From positions 359,803 to 423,802 of the forward strand of contig NZ_JQJH01000002.1 in the NCBI RefSeq assembly GCF_000745425.1: a DNA stretch of 64,000 bases. The letters are read 5' to 3'. Shown piece by piece: positions 16,999 to 25,847 of this stretch. The notes beneath the pieces were generated by a model. It was not told the origin of the DNA. It saw only the letters and a list, made by a program, of their open reading frames with translations, and did no database searches. Source of the stretch: Beijerinckia mobilis (lineage in GTDB: Bacteria; Pseudomonadota; Alphaproteobacteria; Rhizobiales; Beijerinckiaceae). The translations under genes and the position numbers were made by a program. Numbering within the stretch: position 1 is the stretch's first letter; each line of letters opens with the position of its first letter.

Positions 16999-18441
16999 AT
17001 GAACACACTTCCGGCGCGAGACTTGAACGCTTTGGGATCTGCCGGTGCTCACGGCTCCTACGATATCCCGGCGCTTATCGCCGCGCGCGAGTCCGATCGC
17101 TACGGCCTGCATCTGACGCATCTCAACGAGATGATGGTCAAGGTTCTGCAGACCATCGGCTATGATGTCGGGTTCAAAAGCGGTCACGGTTCCTATCTCT
17201 ATGACCGCAATGATGCGCGCTATCTCGACCTGTTGAGTGGTTGGGGGGTCTTTGCGATCGGCCGCAATCACCCGCTCCTGCGCGAGGCCCTCACAAGCGT
17301 CCTGGCCGCCGATCTCCCCAATCTCGTCCAGATGGATGTCTCGGTTCTGGCGGGCGTGCTCGCCGAGCGGCTGCTCACTTACACACCTTTCCTCGATAAG
17401 GTGTTCTTCTGCAATTCCGGTACGGAAGCGGTGGAAGCGGCGATCAAATTCGCCCGCCGGGCGACCGGCCGTTCCGGCATCGTCTATTGCGAACACGCTT
17501 TCCATGGATTGAGCTATGGAGCCTTGTCGCTCAACGGCGACGCCATTTTCCGGGAAGGATTCGGCGAAACCTTACCCGGCTGCCGTGCCGTGCCTTTCAA
17601 CGACCTTGGCGCGCTCGAAAAGGCGCTGGCGAAACAGGATGTCGCCGCCTTCATCGTGGAGCCGATCCAGGGCAAGGGCGTGCATATTCCAGACGATGGC
17701 TATCTGGCCGGTGTCCAGGCGCTCTGCCGCAAATATGGCACTCTGTTCGTCGCGGATGAAATCCAGACCGGGCTCGGCCGCACCGGGAAATTCCTCGCCA
17801 TCGACCATTGGGGCGTCGAGCCCGACATGGTGTTGATCGCCAAGGCTTTGTCCGGCGGCCATGTGCCGGTCGGCGCCGTCCTTGCCCGTAAGGGCGTTTT
17901 CGAAAAGACTTTCTCCCGCATGGACCGCGCGGTGGTCCATGGCTCCACTTTCGCCAAGAATGATCTCGCAATGGCGGCGGGGCTAGCGACGCTTGAGGTC
18001 ATCGAGCGGGAAAATCTCGTCGAGAAAACCGCGCGGCATGGCGAGAGGCTGCTGACCTTCTTCCAGGGTCTGCTCGACCGCTACGAACTGATGCATGCGG
18101 TGCGCGGCAAGGGTCTGATGATCGGCATTGAATTCGGCGCGCCGCGTTCGCTCAAGCTGAAAGCCTCTTGGACCCTGCTCGAGACGGTCAATGCGGGATT
18201 ATTCTGCCAGCTAATCACCATCCCGCTGTTCAAGGAGCACAAGATCCTCGTCCAGGTCGCCGGCCATGCGAGTCATACGGTGAAATTGTTGCCGCCGCTC
18301 GTCATCGATGATGGCGATTGCGACTGGATCGAACGTGCCTTCGAGACGGTGATCGCGGATAGCCACAAGGTGCCGGGAGCCGTCTGGTCTCTCGGCAAGA
18401 CGCTTGCCGACCACGCCATGAAGGCGCGCATGGCGAAATGA
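16999..18441 (+). CDS. Class-III PLP-dependent aminotransferase, candidate hopanoid aminotransferase HpnO
   Basis: A 480-residue fold-type-I aminotransferase; GAGGCGGG precedes the ATG. The PLP-binding lysine is in VLIAKALSGG, the cofactor-phosphate region in NSGTEAVEAAIK, and the Asp that holds the pyridine nitrogen in VADEIQTG. The N-terminal block HLNEMMVKVLQTIGYD followed by LLSGWGVFAIGRNHP resembles, from recall, the hopanoid-associated aminotransferase HpnO that converts a hopane polyol to aminobacteriohopanetriol, a lipid made by Beijerinckiaceae. Other hpn genes are not nearby, so an ornithine/acetylornithine-like role cannot be excluded. It ends in a good hairpin terminator. Confidence 0.7.
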   Translation: MNTLPARDLNALGSAGAHGSYDIPALIAARESDRYGLHLTHLNEMMVKVLQTIGYDVGFKSGHGSYLYDRNDARYLDLLSGWGVFAIGRNHPLLREALTSVLAADLPNLVQMDVSVLAGVLAERLLTYTPFLDKVFFCNSGTEAVEAAIKFARRATGRSGIVYCEHAFHGLSYGALSLNGDAIFREGFGETLPGCRAVPFNDLGALEKALAKQDVAAFIVEPIQGKGVHIPDDGYLAGVQALCRKYGTLFVADEIQTGLGRTGKFLAIDHWGVEPDMVLIAKALSGGHVPVGAVLARKGVFEKTFSRMDRAVVHGSTFAKNDLAMAAGLATLEVIERENLVEKTARHGERLLTFFQGLLDRYELMHAVRGKGLMIGIEFGAPRSLKLKASWTLLETVNAGLFCQLITIPLFKEHKILVQVAGHASHTVKLLPPLVIDDGDCDWIERAFETVIADSHKVPGAVWSLGKTLADHAMKARMAK

Positions 18442-18467
18442 GTAAATAAGAGTGAGAGGATAGGAAG

Positions 18468-18494
18468 AACGCCGATGGGATAACCATCGGCGTT
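18468..18494 (+). terminator. Intrinsic terminator after the aminotransferase
   Basis: AACGCCGATGG and CCATCGGCGTT form an 11-bp perfect stem with a 5-base loop, followed by TCGTTT, 27 bases after the stop. Confidence 0.7.
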
Positions 18495-18523
18495 TCGTTT
18501 GTGAGAGAGTATCCCATACGAAG

Positions 18524-18625
18524 CCTTATAAATCCCAATCCGTTGGGATTTATAAGGTTCGGCGGAAAGCCGCCGCCTCGCCGTCGCGGGGGCACGTCTC
18601 AATGACAGTGGCTCATTGAGACGTG
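18524..18625. repeat. Three-hairpin composite repeat, copy B (core inverted relative to copy A)
   Basis: Hairpin CCTTATAAATCCCAA/TTGGGATTTATAAGG (18524-18538, 18543-18557), GC core 18558-18592 starting TTCGGCGGAAAGCCGCC, then CACGTCTCAATGA/TCATTGAGACGTG (18593-18605, 18613-18625). It lies between convergent genes. Confidence 0.85.
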
Positions 18626-18628
18626 ATA

Positions 18629-19699
18629 TTATTGGACGTCGATCAGAATCTTGATCTGCTCGCCCGCGGGATCGAGGAGGGCGTCGAAGCCGCTGACCGC
18701 GTCGTTCAGCCTGATCTTGCGCGTGACCACTTTTTTCGCCGGTAATTGTCCCGAACTGATGAGGCGGATCACGCGCGGCCAGAGATGGGTCGGATAGGCC
18801 CAGGCGCCTCTTATATCGATATCCTTGTAGGTGACCTGAAACCAGTCGATCGGATTGGGATGGGGATGCAGCCCCGTCTGGACGATGACACCCTGTTTGC
18901 GTACCGCATCGACACAGGCCTTGAGCGCATGTTCATTGCCGACGCATTCAATAGCGACATCGCAGCCGACCTTGCCTTCGGTTGCTGAACGCACTTTTTC
19001 TCCCACATGATCCTGTTTCGGATTGATGGTAATGACATCCGGCAAAAGATCGCGCGCAAAGGCGAGCCGCGCGTCGTTGAGATCGGATATGAAGAGCTGC
19101 GAGGCTCCCGCCGCGCGGGCCGCGAGGAGCGTGAGGAGCCCGATGGGGCCGGCGCCCGTCACGAGAACACTGTCGCCAGCCTTGACGCCGCCACGGTCGC
19201 AGGAATAAACGCCGACGGCGCTCGGCTCGACGAGGGCCGCCTCCTCATCGCTCATGGCATCGGGAATTTTTACGACATTATAATCATGCAATACGGCCTT
19301 CTGACCCATGCCGCCCCAGGCCCAGCTGAGGCCCACGAGAGCGAGATCGGAGCTCAAATGATACAGGCCGCGGTCGGCATAATAATCGCCCGAACGTGGC
19401 ATGATCAAAGGCTGTATGGAGACACGATCGCCGGGCTTTACGTTGGTGACACCCTCGCCCACGGCCTCGACGACGGCGCCGAATTCATGGCCGAGGATCT
19501 GTGGCCCATGCGCCCTGGTGAAAGGATGCGGGTCTTTCGGAATGAAAATGGGACCGTAGGAATATTCGTGGAGATCCGTTCCACAAATGCCGACGAAACG
19601 ATTGCGGACGAGAACCTCGCCGGGGAGAAGCTTTTCCGGTGGCCCGTCGATCTCCTCGATCCGCAGATCCTTCGCTGCATGAAAACGCAATGCCTGCAT
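18629..19699 (-). CDS. 2,3-Butanediol dehydrogenase-like zinc dehydrogenase
   Basis: A 356-residue medium-chain dehydrogenase with GGGGAGGA before the ATG. The catalytic zinc ligands are present: Cys39 in CGTDLHE, His71/Glu72 in GHEFG, and the later Glu of LVEPSAV. The overall sequence, with IFIPKDPHPFTRAHGP before GHEFG, fits the (R,R)-butanediol dehydrogenase subgroup that interconverts 2,3-butanediol and acetoin with NAD. Unlike the textbook family it has no structural-zinc cysteines: residues 98-116 read PLIMPRSGDYYADRGLYHL. It lies downstream of the BudC-like SDR gene in the acetoin locus, 130 bases apart, with a CATGGATC/GATCCATG stem between, so co-transcription is likely. Confidence 0.82.
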   Translation of the reverse strand: MQALRFHAAKDLRIEEIDGPPEKLLPGEVLVRNRFVGICGTDLHEYSYGPIFIPKDPHPFTRAHGPQILGHEFGAVVEAVGEGVTNVKPGDRVSIQPLIMPRSGDYYADRGLYHLSSDLALVGLSWAWGGMGQKAVLHDYNVVKIPDAMSDEEAALVEPSAVGVYSCDRGGVKAGDSVLVTGAGPIGLLTLLAARAAGASQLFISDLNDARLAFARDLLPDVITINPKQDHVGEKVRSATEGKVGCDVAIECVGNEHALKACVDAVRKQGVIVQTGLHPHPNPIDWFQVTYKDIDIRGAWAYPTHLWPRVIRLISSGQLPAKKVVTRKIRLNDAVSGFDALLDPAGEQIKILIDVQ

Positions 19700-19750
19700 G
19701 ATTTATCCTCCCCTATACCGCCGTCTATCGGGCGGTCTCATAATAAGGTT

Positions 19751-19777
19751 CATGGATCCGCCTTGCCTTGATCCATG
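19751..19777. repeat. Inverted repeat between the two butanediol dehydrogenase genes
   Basis: CATGGATC (19751-19758) and GATCCATG (19770-19777) form a perfect 8-bp stem with an 11-base loop in the 130-base gap. It may be a processing or attenuating hairpin. Confidence 0.4.
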
Positions 19778-19829
19778 ACGGTCGGCGGATTACCGCAACC
19801 CCGCAGTCGGATAGTATGATCGTGATGTA

Positions 19830-20609
19830 TCAGCGATAGACGATGCCGCCATCGGTGATGATGGCCTGGCCGGTGATGTAGTCGGAATCAGGTCCTGCGA
19901 GGAAGGCGACGAGAGCCGCGACATCATCCGGCGTTTCTGCGCGGCCGAGAGCGATGCTGCCGACATATTTCTGATAGGTTGCGCCGATTTCGGCGCCGGT
20001 GACTTCTGCCATGCGCCGGTCGATCTCTACCCACATATCCGTGCCGACAATGCCGGGACAATAGGCATTGACGGTGATACCGAAAGGCGCGAGCTCCTTG
20101 GCGGCGGCCTGCGTCAGAGCGCGCACGCCAAATTTGGTGGCGGAATAGACGCCGAGCAGGGCGAAGCCATCATGACCGGCGATGGAAGAAGCATTGATGA
20201 TCTTGCCCTTGCGTCCTGTCGCCTTGAATTTCGCGGCGGCGGCCTGAATGCCCCAGAGCACGCCCTCGAGATTGATCTTGAGAATGCGGTCGACTTCTTC
20301 CTGCGTGACATCGAGAATCGGCTGGACCTGAGCGATGCCCGCATTGTTCACGATAATGTCGAAACCGCCCAATGTGGATTCTGTATGTTCGACAGCCGCA
20401 TGGATCTGCGCCCTGTCACTGATATCGGCGATGAAGATCGTCGCCTTGCGCCCGAGCGCCTCGATCTCCTTTGCGACGGCCGCGGCCTTGTCCTTTTTCA
20501 CATCGGCGATCGCGATTGACGCGCCATCTTGGGCGAGCCGCAAAGCAATGCCGCGGCCGATACCCTGACCGGCGCCCGTCACCAGTGCCACTTTGCCTTC
20601 GAGCTTCAT
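19830..20609 (-). CDS. budC: Acetoin reductase / meso-2,3-butanediol dehydrogenase (BudC-type SDR)
   Basis: A 259-residue SDR with strong resemblance to Klebsiella BudC. The cofactor motif TGAGQGIG is at residues 12-19, Asp after beta-2 (IADV) gives NAD preference, NNAG is present, and the catalytic Ser-Tyr-Lys are in NASSIAG and YSATK. The family-specific C-terminal block ([23 protein letters not shown]) and the ending [14 protein letters not shown] match acetoin reductases. It would interconvert acetoin and meso- or (S,S)-butanediol, complementing the (R)-type enzyme next to it. CGGGAGGA precedes the start. Confidence 0.88.
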   Translation of the reverse strand: MKLEGKVALVTGAGQGIGRGIALRLAQDGASIAIADVKKDKAAAVAKEIEALGRKATIFIADISDRAQIHAAVEHTESTLGGFDIIVNNAGIAQVQPILDVTQEEVDRILKINLEGVLWGIQAAAAKFKATGRKGKIINASSIAGHDGFALLGVYSATKFGVRALTQAAAKELAPFGITVNAYCPGIVGTDMWVEIDRRMAEVTGAEIGATYQKYVGSIALGRAETPDDVAALVAFLAGPDSDYITGQAIITDGGIVYR

Positions 20610-20739
20610 GCAGATCCTCCCGTTCGATATTGTTTATCAATTAATGTTCATGCGCGTTGCCGCAATGGCGTATCCGCTTGTCGGTTCGACGCGGAAAACC
20701 TGCCAAGATCAGGGATGCCGATATGGGTCTTCGATTCAA

Positions 20740-22245
20740 TCAGAACGACATGAATGTGCCGAGCACGAAACCATTACCGCTGACTGTTCCTCCCGCCTGA
20801 TTGCGGGAGATCACATGAATGAATTCGCCCTGGAGGCTGACCCAATCGGTCAGTTTGTAGCGGGCAAAGCCGATGGTCGACGAATTCGAGCGGAGCAGAG
20901 TGGTTGGATCGCCATAATCGGCATTGAGCAGGCTGATGCCCCATGAACCGCCGACAGAAAAACGATTTGCGAAAGTGTAGCTCGCCTGTGCATAGCCGCC
21001 GTAGGAATTGCGTGTTTGCCCGGTGCGGGTGACGCCATCGAAGAACAGGAAGGTCGAGCCCATGCCTTGACCATAATAGCCATAGGCGAGAAGGCTGACG
21101 GGGCCTGTATCGAGGCGAGCCCCGATATCGATGGCGGTGGAGCGCACCTTGGCGCCTGGCGCCACCCCTCCGCTCGTGACGACATTGTCATTGAGTTCCG
21201 CGCGATGCTGTTGCGTCATGCCTGAGCTCCAGGCCATGAATTTCGTGTCGTCGCTGAAAGCCTTGACATATTTCAGTCGCCATTGGAGACCCGGCTGGTC
21301 ATGCCCCGTCATGTCGCCGGAAAAGCCCGAATAATCGAATTGCTGCAGCGGCGAGAAGACGCCGACGGAAAAGAGAAAACCGTCGAGATCCGGCGTCGTA
21401 TAGGTGATCTGCGGCAGCCAATCCATGTAGAAATAGCCAAAGCCCACACGCCCCAGCGTCGCATCGCCCGGCGCAGCATTGCCGGAGAAGAAACCGGCGC
21501 CGGGAATGGTAGCATCGTTCAGAACGCCGTCGGCGGCGAAGAGGCCGAGATCGCGGCCGATCTTCACGACGCCGAATTCGGGCGTGCCGATGGTGCCGAA
21601 CACCTGTCTCAGATCGATGCCCGGCGTGCCGAGCGCTGTCGCGGTGCCGCCGTTGTTGGCGTTGAATTTGCCGACCGAGACATTGTTGCCGCCGGTATAG
21701 AGGCCGAGCGTGAAGCTGAGATCGAGACCTTCCTGGCGCGTTGTGAGATTGGTCACGAGATTGCTTGGCAGATAGCCGGCGCGTATCGCACTGGAATTAT
21801 TCGTCACATTGGGGGCGAGAAGGCCACCGGCGACGGTTGCATTGCCGCTTGTCTTGAAACCCTGTGTGGCGAAGAAACTCAAAACGCCCGTCAGCCTGAG
21901 ATCGACCTCGCCGATCCGCACCCCGATTCCATCCTTGAGGCGGGTGACGTAGCGATCGCTGGGAATGCCCGGCGCGCCATCCTTCGTCACGACACGGCGC
22001 GAGGGGACGGTTGTCGCCTTCGCCCTTTCCTGCTTTTCGCGTATGTGGCGGTCTTTCAGGGTGTGATATTCGGTCTTGGTGAGAATGCCCTTGGCGCGTA
22101 GCTGATCGAGCAATTGATCGGTCGTATCGGCTTTGGCTTTGGTGATGAAACCGGTTTGGAAACCGGCGTCCCCCAGACTCATGAGACCGATGCAGAACGC
22201 AAATACACAGGATCCGCGCCCCCGCGCGCGGGTCTTCTTGGTCAT
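20740..22245 (-). CDS. Outer-membrane porin
   Basis: A 501-residue beta-barrel protein. The start at 22245 has GGGAGGA upstream and yields a signal peptide (CVFAFCIGLMSLGDAGF, cleavage near KAKA). A short helical segment (TDQLLDQLRAKGILTKTEYHTLKDR) follows, an N-terminal feature of this alphaproteobacterial porin type. The rest alternates short hydrophobic beta strands and loops and ends in GTFMSF with the C-terminal Phe required by the BAM machinery. Its position between acoABC and the butanediol dehydrogenases suggests it admits acetoin, butanediol or a related solute. The leader carries three 13-bp repeats. Confidence 0.85.
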   Translation of the reverse strand: MTKKTRARGRGSCVFAFCIGLMSLGDAGFQTGFITKAKADTTDQLLDQLRAKGILTKTEYHTLKDRHIREKQERAKATTVPSRRVVTKDGAPGIPSDRYVTRLKDGIGVRIGEVDLRLTGVLSFFATQGFKTSGNATVAGGLLAPNVTNNSSAIRAGYLPSNLVTNLTTRQEGLDLSFTLGLYTGGNNVSVGKFNANNGGTATALGTPGIDLRQVFGTIGTPEFGVVKIGRDLGLFAADGVLNDATIPGAGFFSGNAAPGDATLGRVGFGYFYMDWLPQITYTTPDLDGFLFSVGVFSPLQQFDYSGFSGDMTGHDQPGLQWRLKYVKAFSDDTKFMAWSSGMTQQHRAELNDNVVTSGGVAPGAKVRSTAIDIGARLDTGPVSLLAYGYYGQGMGSTFLFFDGVTRTGQTRNSYGGYAQASYTFANRFSVGGSWGISLLNADYGDPTTLLRSNSSTIGFARYKLTDWVSLQGEFIHVISRNQAGGTVSGNGFVLGTFMSF

Positions 22246-22266
22246 GCCATCCTCCCGAGATGGTTT

Positions 22267-22345
22267 GTTTTTGTTTTGAAGTGCTGATCTTATATGCTGA
22301 TCTCGCACGCTGATCTTTCGCAAGGACCGCCGTTTTTGTTTTGAA
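22267..22345. repeat. Direct repeats in the porin leader: three 13-bp units between two copies of a 14-mer
   Basis: GCTGATCT recurs at 22283, 22296 and 22309, an exact 13-bp period (spanning 22283-22321). They lie between two identical GTTTTTGTTTTGAA copies at 22267-22280 and 22332-22345. All are within 100 bases upstream of the porin start on the minus strand, a suitable place for a regulator array. Confidence 0.65.
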
Positions 22346-22487
22346 TGCGTTTCCTTGTCTTCATCGATACGACTGCTGATGTCGGACCGGTATGTTTTAC
22401 GGTGACCAGGCCCGGTTGGGTCGGGCCTGGTCACTCAAGGAGAGTCAAGACGGATGGGAAGGGGATAACCCGTCCTAAAACTCTCCC

Positions 22488-22584
22488 TAGAGCATTTTCC
22501 AATTAGCTTGAAACGCTTCGTCTCTTGTTGAGAAAATGCCCTGACTGTTTTGTGGGGAGTGTTTCGGAACTATCCGAAACACTC
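22488..22584. repeat. Dispersed palindromic repeat, beta plus gamma modules
   Basis: Beta opens with GAGCATTTTC at 22490 and closes with GAAAATGCCC by 22541. Gamma at 22557-22584 is GAGTGTTTCGG with CCGAAACACTC. Read on the minus strand its first G is the last base of the acoC stop codon. Confidence 0.8.
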
Positions 22585-23717
22585 TAGCCGTTCACCTTCG
22601 CGATGAAAGTGTCGATGAGGCCGTTGACCTCGGCAGATTGTTCCATTTGCGGCATATGTCCGCTTTTTTCGAGAATATGGAACGCCAGTGTTTGCGGCAA
22701 TTGTGCTGGATCCGTCATCGGGACGACCTGATCCTGCCGCCCCCAGATGATCGTGATCGGCGCTTTGATTTCGCCGATGCGGGAGGCAAAATTGGTGCTT
22801 TGTTTGCCTTCCTTGAAATTGGCCTGCTCGATAGCCTGCATGGCATTGATCGCGCCATCGAGCCTTTTGAACTTGATGAGATCGTCGATCATGTCATTGC
22901 TGACGAGGGACGGGTCGGCGAAAAGCAGTTCCAGCACTGGCTTCAGCGTCTTGCGGCGGTCGGCGGCGATGAAGCCTTCCGTATAGTTCCGGTTGACCGT
23001 ATCGCCGAGACCAGCGGGAGCGAGCAGGGTGAGCGAGGCCGCAAGGGCCGGCTTTTCGAGCGCCAGCGCGAGAACGATCGCACCGCCGAGCGAATGGCCG
23101 ATGAAATGCGCTTGGCCGATGCCCAAAGTCTCCAGTGTTTCCACCACGGTCGCGGCGAGGGACGTAAGGTCGCCCGAGGTTTCCTTCGCGGAACCGCCGT
23201 GGCCCGGCAGATCGATGGCAATCGTCCTGCGTTTTTCGGCGAGCGGAGGCTGGTTGAACATCCAATTGTTGAGATCGCCGCCGAAGCCATGCACGAAGAC
23301 GATCGGTGCGCCCTCGCCTTCGCCGGTGTCGAGAATGCGGATCTTGCGGCCGCCGACATCGATCGCTTTGGGCTCCGGTGCGGCGATTGTCTCGCCCGCG
23401 GCCTGATCGCTCGAGAATTCGGCCTGAAAGCGTTCGATGAACTGGTCGATTTCAGCGTCGGTCGTCTCCTTGTCGGCGACGACCGCGATGAGTGCGCCGA
23501 CGGGAAGTTCTTCCTGTTCCTGCGCGACCTGCCGGCGCAAAACGCCTTTGACGGGGCTTTCATAGGCATTGGTGATCTTGGTCGTCTCAATGTCGGCGAT
23601 GTCATCGCCGACATTGATTTCGGCACCGACCGACTTCATCCAGGCAGCCACTTTGCCTTCGGTCATTGCGAGACCGAATTTTGGCATGGTGATGGCCTTG
23701 ATCTCTCCGGTGATCAT
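22584..23717 (-). CDS. acoC: Acetoin dehydrogenase E2 component (lipoyl domain plus alpha/beta-hydrolase-fold acetyltransferase)
   Basis: A 377-residue protein of the acetoin-cleaving complex, transferring the acetyl group from lipoamide to CoA. Residues 1-80 form one lipoyl domain with the lipoylated Lys47 in IETTKITN. After an Ala/Glu-rich linker the rest is an alpha/beta-hydrolase fold: HGFGG oxyanion region, GHSLGG nucleophile elbow, and a C-terminal SGHMPQ His. This two-part architecture is the known AcoC type of Ralstonia and Pseudomonas, unlike pyruvate dehydrogenase E2. Its start overlaps the acoB stop by four bases (ATGA). Its stop codon is supplied by a gamma repeat. Confidence 0.93.
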   Translation of the reverse strand: MITGEIKAITMPKFGLAMTEGKVAAWMKSVGAEINVGDDIADIETTKITNAYESPVKGVLRRQVAQEQEELPVGALIAVVADKETTDAEIDQFIERFQAEFSSDQAAGETIAAPEPKAIDVGGRKIRILDTGEGEGAPIVFVHGFGGDLNNWMFNQPPLAEKRRTIAIDLPGHGGSAKETSGDLTSLAATVVETLETLGIGQAHFIGHSLGGAIVLALALEKPALAASLTLLAPAGLGDTVNRNYTEGFIAADRRKTLKPVLELLFADPSLVSNDMIDDLIKFKRLDGAINAMQAIEQANFKEGKQSTNFASRIGEIKAPITIIWGRQDQVVPMTDPAQLPQTLAFHILEKSGHMPQMEQSAEVNGLIDTFIAKVNG

Positions 23718-24739
23718 GCGGGCTCCTTGATCTGGTAATTCATCAAAGCCTTGGCGGCTTTCTCGATCCGGTCGGCATTGGGTACGAACAGATCTTCGAG
23801 ATTGGGCGCGAATGGCACCGGCGTATGCGGCGGGCAGACCATCTTGATGGGCGCTTTCAGCGCGCCGAAGGCTTCCTGCGCGACGACTGCGGAGATGTCC
23901 GTCGCCATGTTGCAGCGGGGGCTCGCCTCGTCGACGATGACCAGCCTGCCGGTATCGGCGACGCAATCGAGGATCGTATCGAAATCCATCGGCGATGTCG
24001 TCCGCGGATCGATGACGTTGCAGGTGATGCCCTGTTTCTCGAGGCGGTCGGCGGCTTCATTGGCCATTTTCACCATGCGGCCGATGGCGACAATGGTGAC
24101 GTCATCGCCTTCGCGCGTCAGATTCGCCTCGCCGAAGGGGATCGTATAGGGCTCGTCCGGCACTTCCTCGATATCGTCATACATGACCTTGTTTTCGAAG
24201 AAGATGACCGGATCGTTGTCGCGGATCGACTGGATCAGCAGGCCCTTGACCTCATAGGGTGATGAGGGAATGACCACCTTGAGGCCAGGAATATGGGTGA
24301 ACAGCGGATACAGGCATTGGCTGTGCTGGCTCGCCGCGCGGAAGCCCGCGCCATACATGGCGCGAATGACGAGCGGTGTCACCGCCTTGCCGCCGAACAT
24401 GTAACGGAACTTTGCCGCCTGATTGAAAATCTGATCGAAACAGACGCCCATGAAATCGATGAACATCAGTTCGGCGACAGGCCGGAGGCCGGTGGCGGCG
24501 GCACCGGCCGCAGCTCCTATATAGCCTGCCTCGCTCAACGGCGTGTCGAGCACACGTTCGGGACCGAATTCGGTGATCAGCCCCTTGGTGACGCCGAGCA
24601 CGCCGCCCCAGGCGTCCTGCTGACCTTTGGTGCCGGCGCCGCCGGCGACATCCTCGCCCATGACGATGACAGTCGGATCGCGGCGCATTTCGCTGGCGAT
24701 GGCTTCATTGATCGCCTGCCGATAGCTTTTCTTGCTCAT
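23714..24739 (-). CDS. acoB: Acetoin dehydrogenase E1 component, beta subunit
   Basis: A 341-residue transketolase-like subunit. It has the E1-beta features: MGEDVAGG near residue 27, the DTPLSEAGYIGAAAG block that contributes the ThDP-activating Glu, the GFRAASQHSQ loop, and the C-terminal swivel domain with VDEASPRCN. With AcoA it forms the thiamine-diphosphate enzyme that cleaves acetoin into acetaldehyde and a hydroxyethyl intermediate. It lies 11 bases downstream of acoA and overlaps acoC. Confidence 0.95.
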   Translation of the reverse strand: MSKKSYRQAINEAIASEMRRDPTVIVMGEDVAGGAGTKGQQDAWGGVLGVTKGLITEFGPERVLDTPLSEAGYIGAAAGAAATGLRPVAELMFIDFMGVCFDQIFNQAAKFRYMFGGKAVTPLVIRAMYGAGFRAASQHSQCLYPLFTHIPGLKVVIPSSPYEVKGLLIQSIRDNDPVIFFENKVMYDDIEEVPDEPYTIPFGEANLTREGDDVTIVAIGRMVKMANEAADRLEKQGITCNVIDPRTTSPMDFDTILDCVADTGRLVIVDEASPRCNMATDISAVVAQEAFGALKAPIKMVCPPHTPVPFAPNLEDLFVPNADRIEKAAKALMNYQIKEPA

Positions 24740-24750
24740 GATCGCGGCCC

Positions 24751-25716
24751 TCAGTAGGAAACGTAGACGTCGGTGAGGAGGTCTTCCTCGGTCGGTAGCG
24801 GCGCCGCTTTGGCATGTTTCACCGCCCGCTCGATCAGATCAGCGATTTCGGCATCCACCGCGTCGAGATCCTTGTTTTCGAGCAGCGCAGCTTCCGTCAC
24901 CTTGCCGCGGAAGCCCACCAGGCAATCACGTTCCTTGCGGACCTTTTCGGCTTCACCCGGCTCGCGATAGGTCGTCGCGTCGCCTTCGAAATGGCCGTAA
25001 TAGCGATAGGTCTTGACGTGCAGCATGCTGGGGCCGCCGCCCGCACGTGCCCTTTGAATGGCCTCACGCGCTGCGTCATAGACGGCAAAGAAATCATGGC
25101 CGTCCACTTCCACTGAGGGAATGCCGAAACCTTCCGCCCGCTTGGTCTGCGTGCCGCCGACGGAATAGGAGGACGAGGTTGCTTCGGCATAGCCATTGTC
25201 TTCGCAAACGAAGATGACCGGCAGGTTCCAGATTTTGGCGAGATTGAGGCTTTCGAGGGTGGTGCCCTGGTTCGAGGCGCCATCGCCATAGAAGGCGATC
25301 GCGACACCGCCGGTCTTCAAGGTCTTGGCGGTGAGCGCCGCGCCGCAGATGAGCGGCGGGCCACCGCCGACGATGCCATTGGCGCCGAGCATGCCCTTGG
25401 CGATCTCGGCTATGTGCATCGAGCCGCCCTTGCCACCGCATACGCCATCCTTGCGGCCGTAGATCTCGCTCATCATCGCCATGACGTCGACGCCCTTGGC
25501 AATGCAATGGCCATGGCCGCGATGGGTCGAGGCAATGTGGTCACGTTCGGTGAGATGCATGCAGATGCCGGCAGCCGAGGCTTCTTCACCAGAATAGAGA
25601 TGGACGAAGCCAGGAATTTCGCCGGTTGCGAATTCGATGTGCAGACGTTCCTCGAAGTCACGGATCGTCCGCATGGTGCGATAGGCGGTAAGCAGGTCTT
25701 CGCGACTGAGCTGCAT
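24751..25716 (-). CDS. acoA: Acetoin dehydrogenase E1 component, alpha subunit
   Basis: A 321-residue ThDP-binding subunit. The start at 25716 follows GGGAGGAG and gives MQLSREDLLTAYRTM. The ThDP-binding motif runs from GDGASNQG to EDNGYAEATSSSYS with the metal ligands Asp and Asn, and the STHRGHGH active-site histidines are present. First gene of the acoABC operon; its upstream region carries a GG-N10-GC sigma-54-like element and TGAGAC dyads, consistent with control by an AcoR-type activator encoded elsewhere. A dihydrolipoamide dehydrogenase gene is not in the window. Confidence 0.95.
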   Translation of the reverse strand: MQLSREDLLTAYRTMRTIRDFEERLHIEFATGEIPGFVHLYSGEEASAAGICMHLTERDHIASTHRGHGHCIAKGVDVMAMMSEIYGRKDGVCGGKGGSMHIAEIAKGMLGANGIVGGGPPLICGAALTAKTLKTGGVAIAFYGDGASNQGTTLESLNLAKIWNLPVIFVCEDNGYAEATSSSYSVGGTQTKRAEGFGIPSVEVDGHDFFAVYDAAREAIQRARAGGGPSMLHVKTYRYYGHFEGDATTYREPGEAEKVRKERDCLVGFRGKVTEAALLENKDLDAVDAEIADLIERAVKHAKAAPLPTEEDLLTDVYVSY

Positions 25717-25792
25717 GTCTCCTCCCAAGGACAGGATGTATCTTCTTGTATGTCAATTTGTGTGCGGTGAAGTGTGGCTTCACCGTCATCCC

Positions 25793-25807
25793 GCATCGAC
25801 GGAACCA
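25793..25807 (-). promoter_or_regulatory. Candidate sigma-54 (-24/-12) promoter of acoABC
   Basis: On the minus strand TGG-TTC-CGTCG-ATGC keeps the invariant GG and GC dinucleotides with exactly 10 bases between, but departs from TGGCAC-N5-TTGC elsewhere. It would give a leader of about 65 bases. aco operons in other proteobacteria use sigma-54 and AcoR. Confidence 0.35.
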
Positions 25808-25847
25808 AGATAAGAGATCACCCTGCGAACCGATATCCCGCCGAAGG

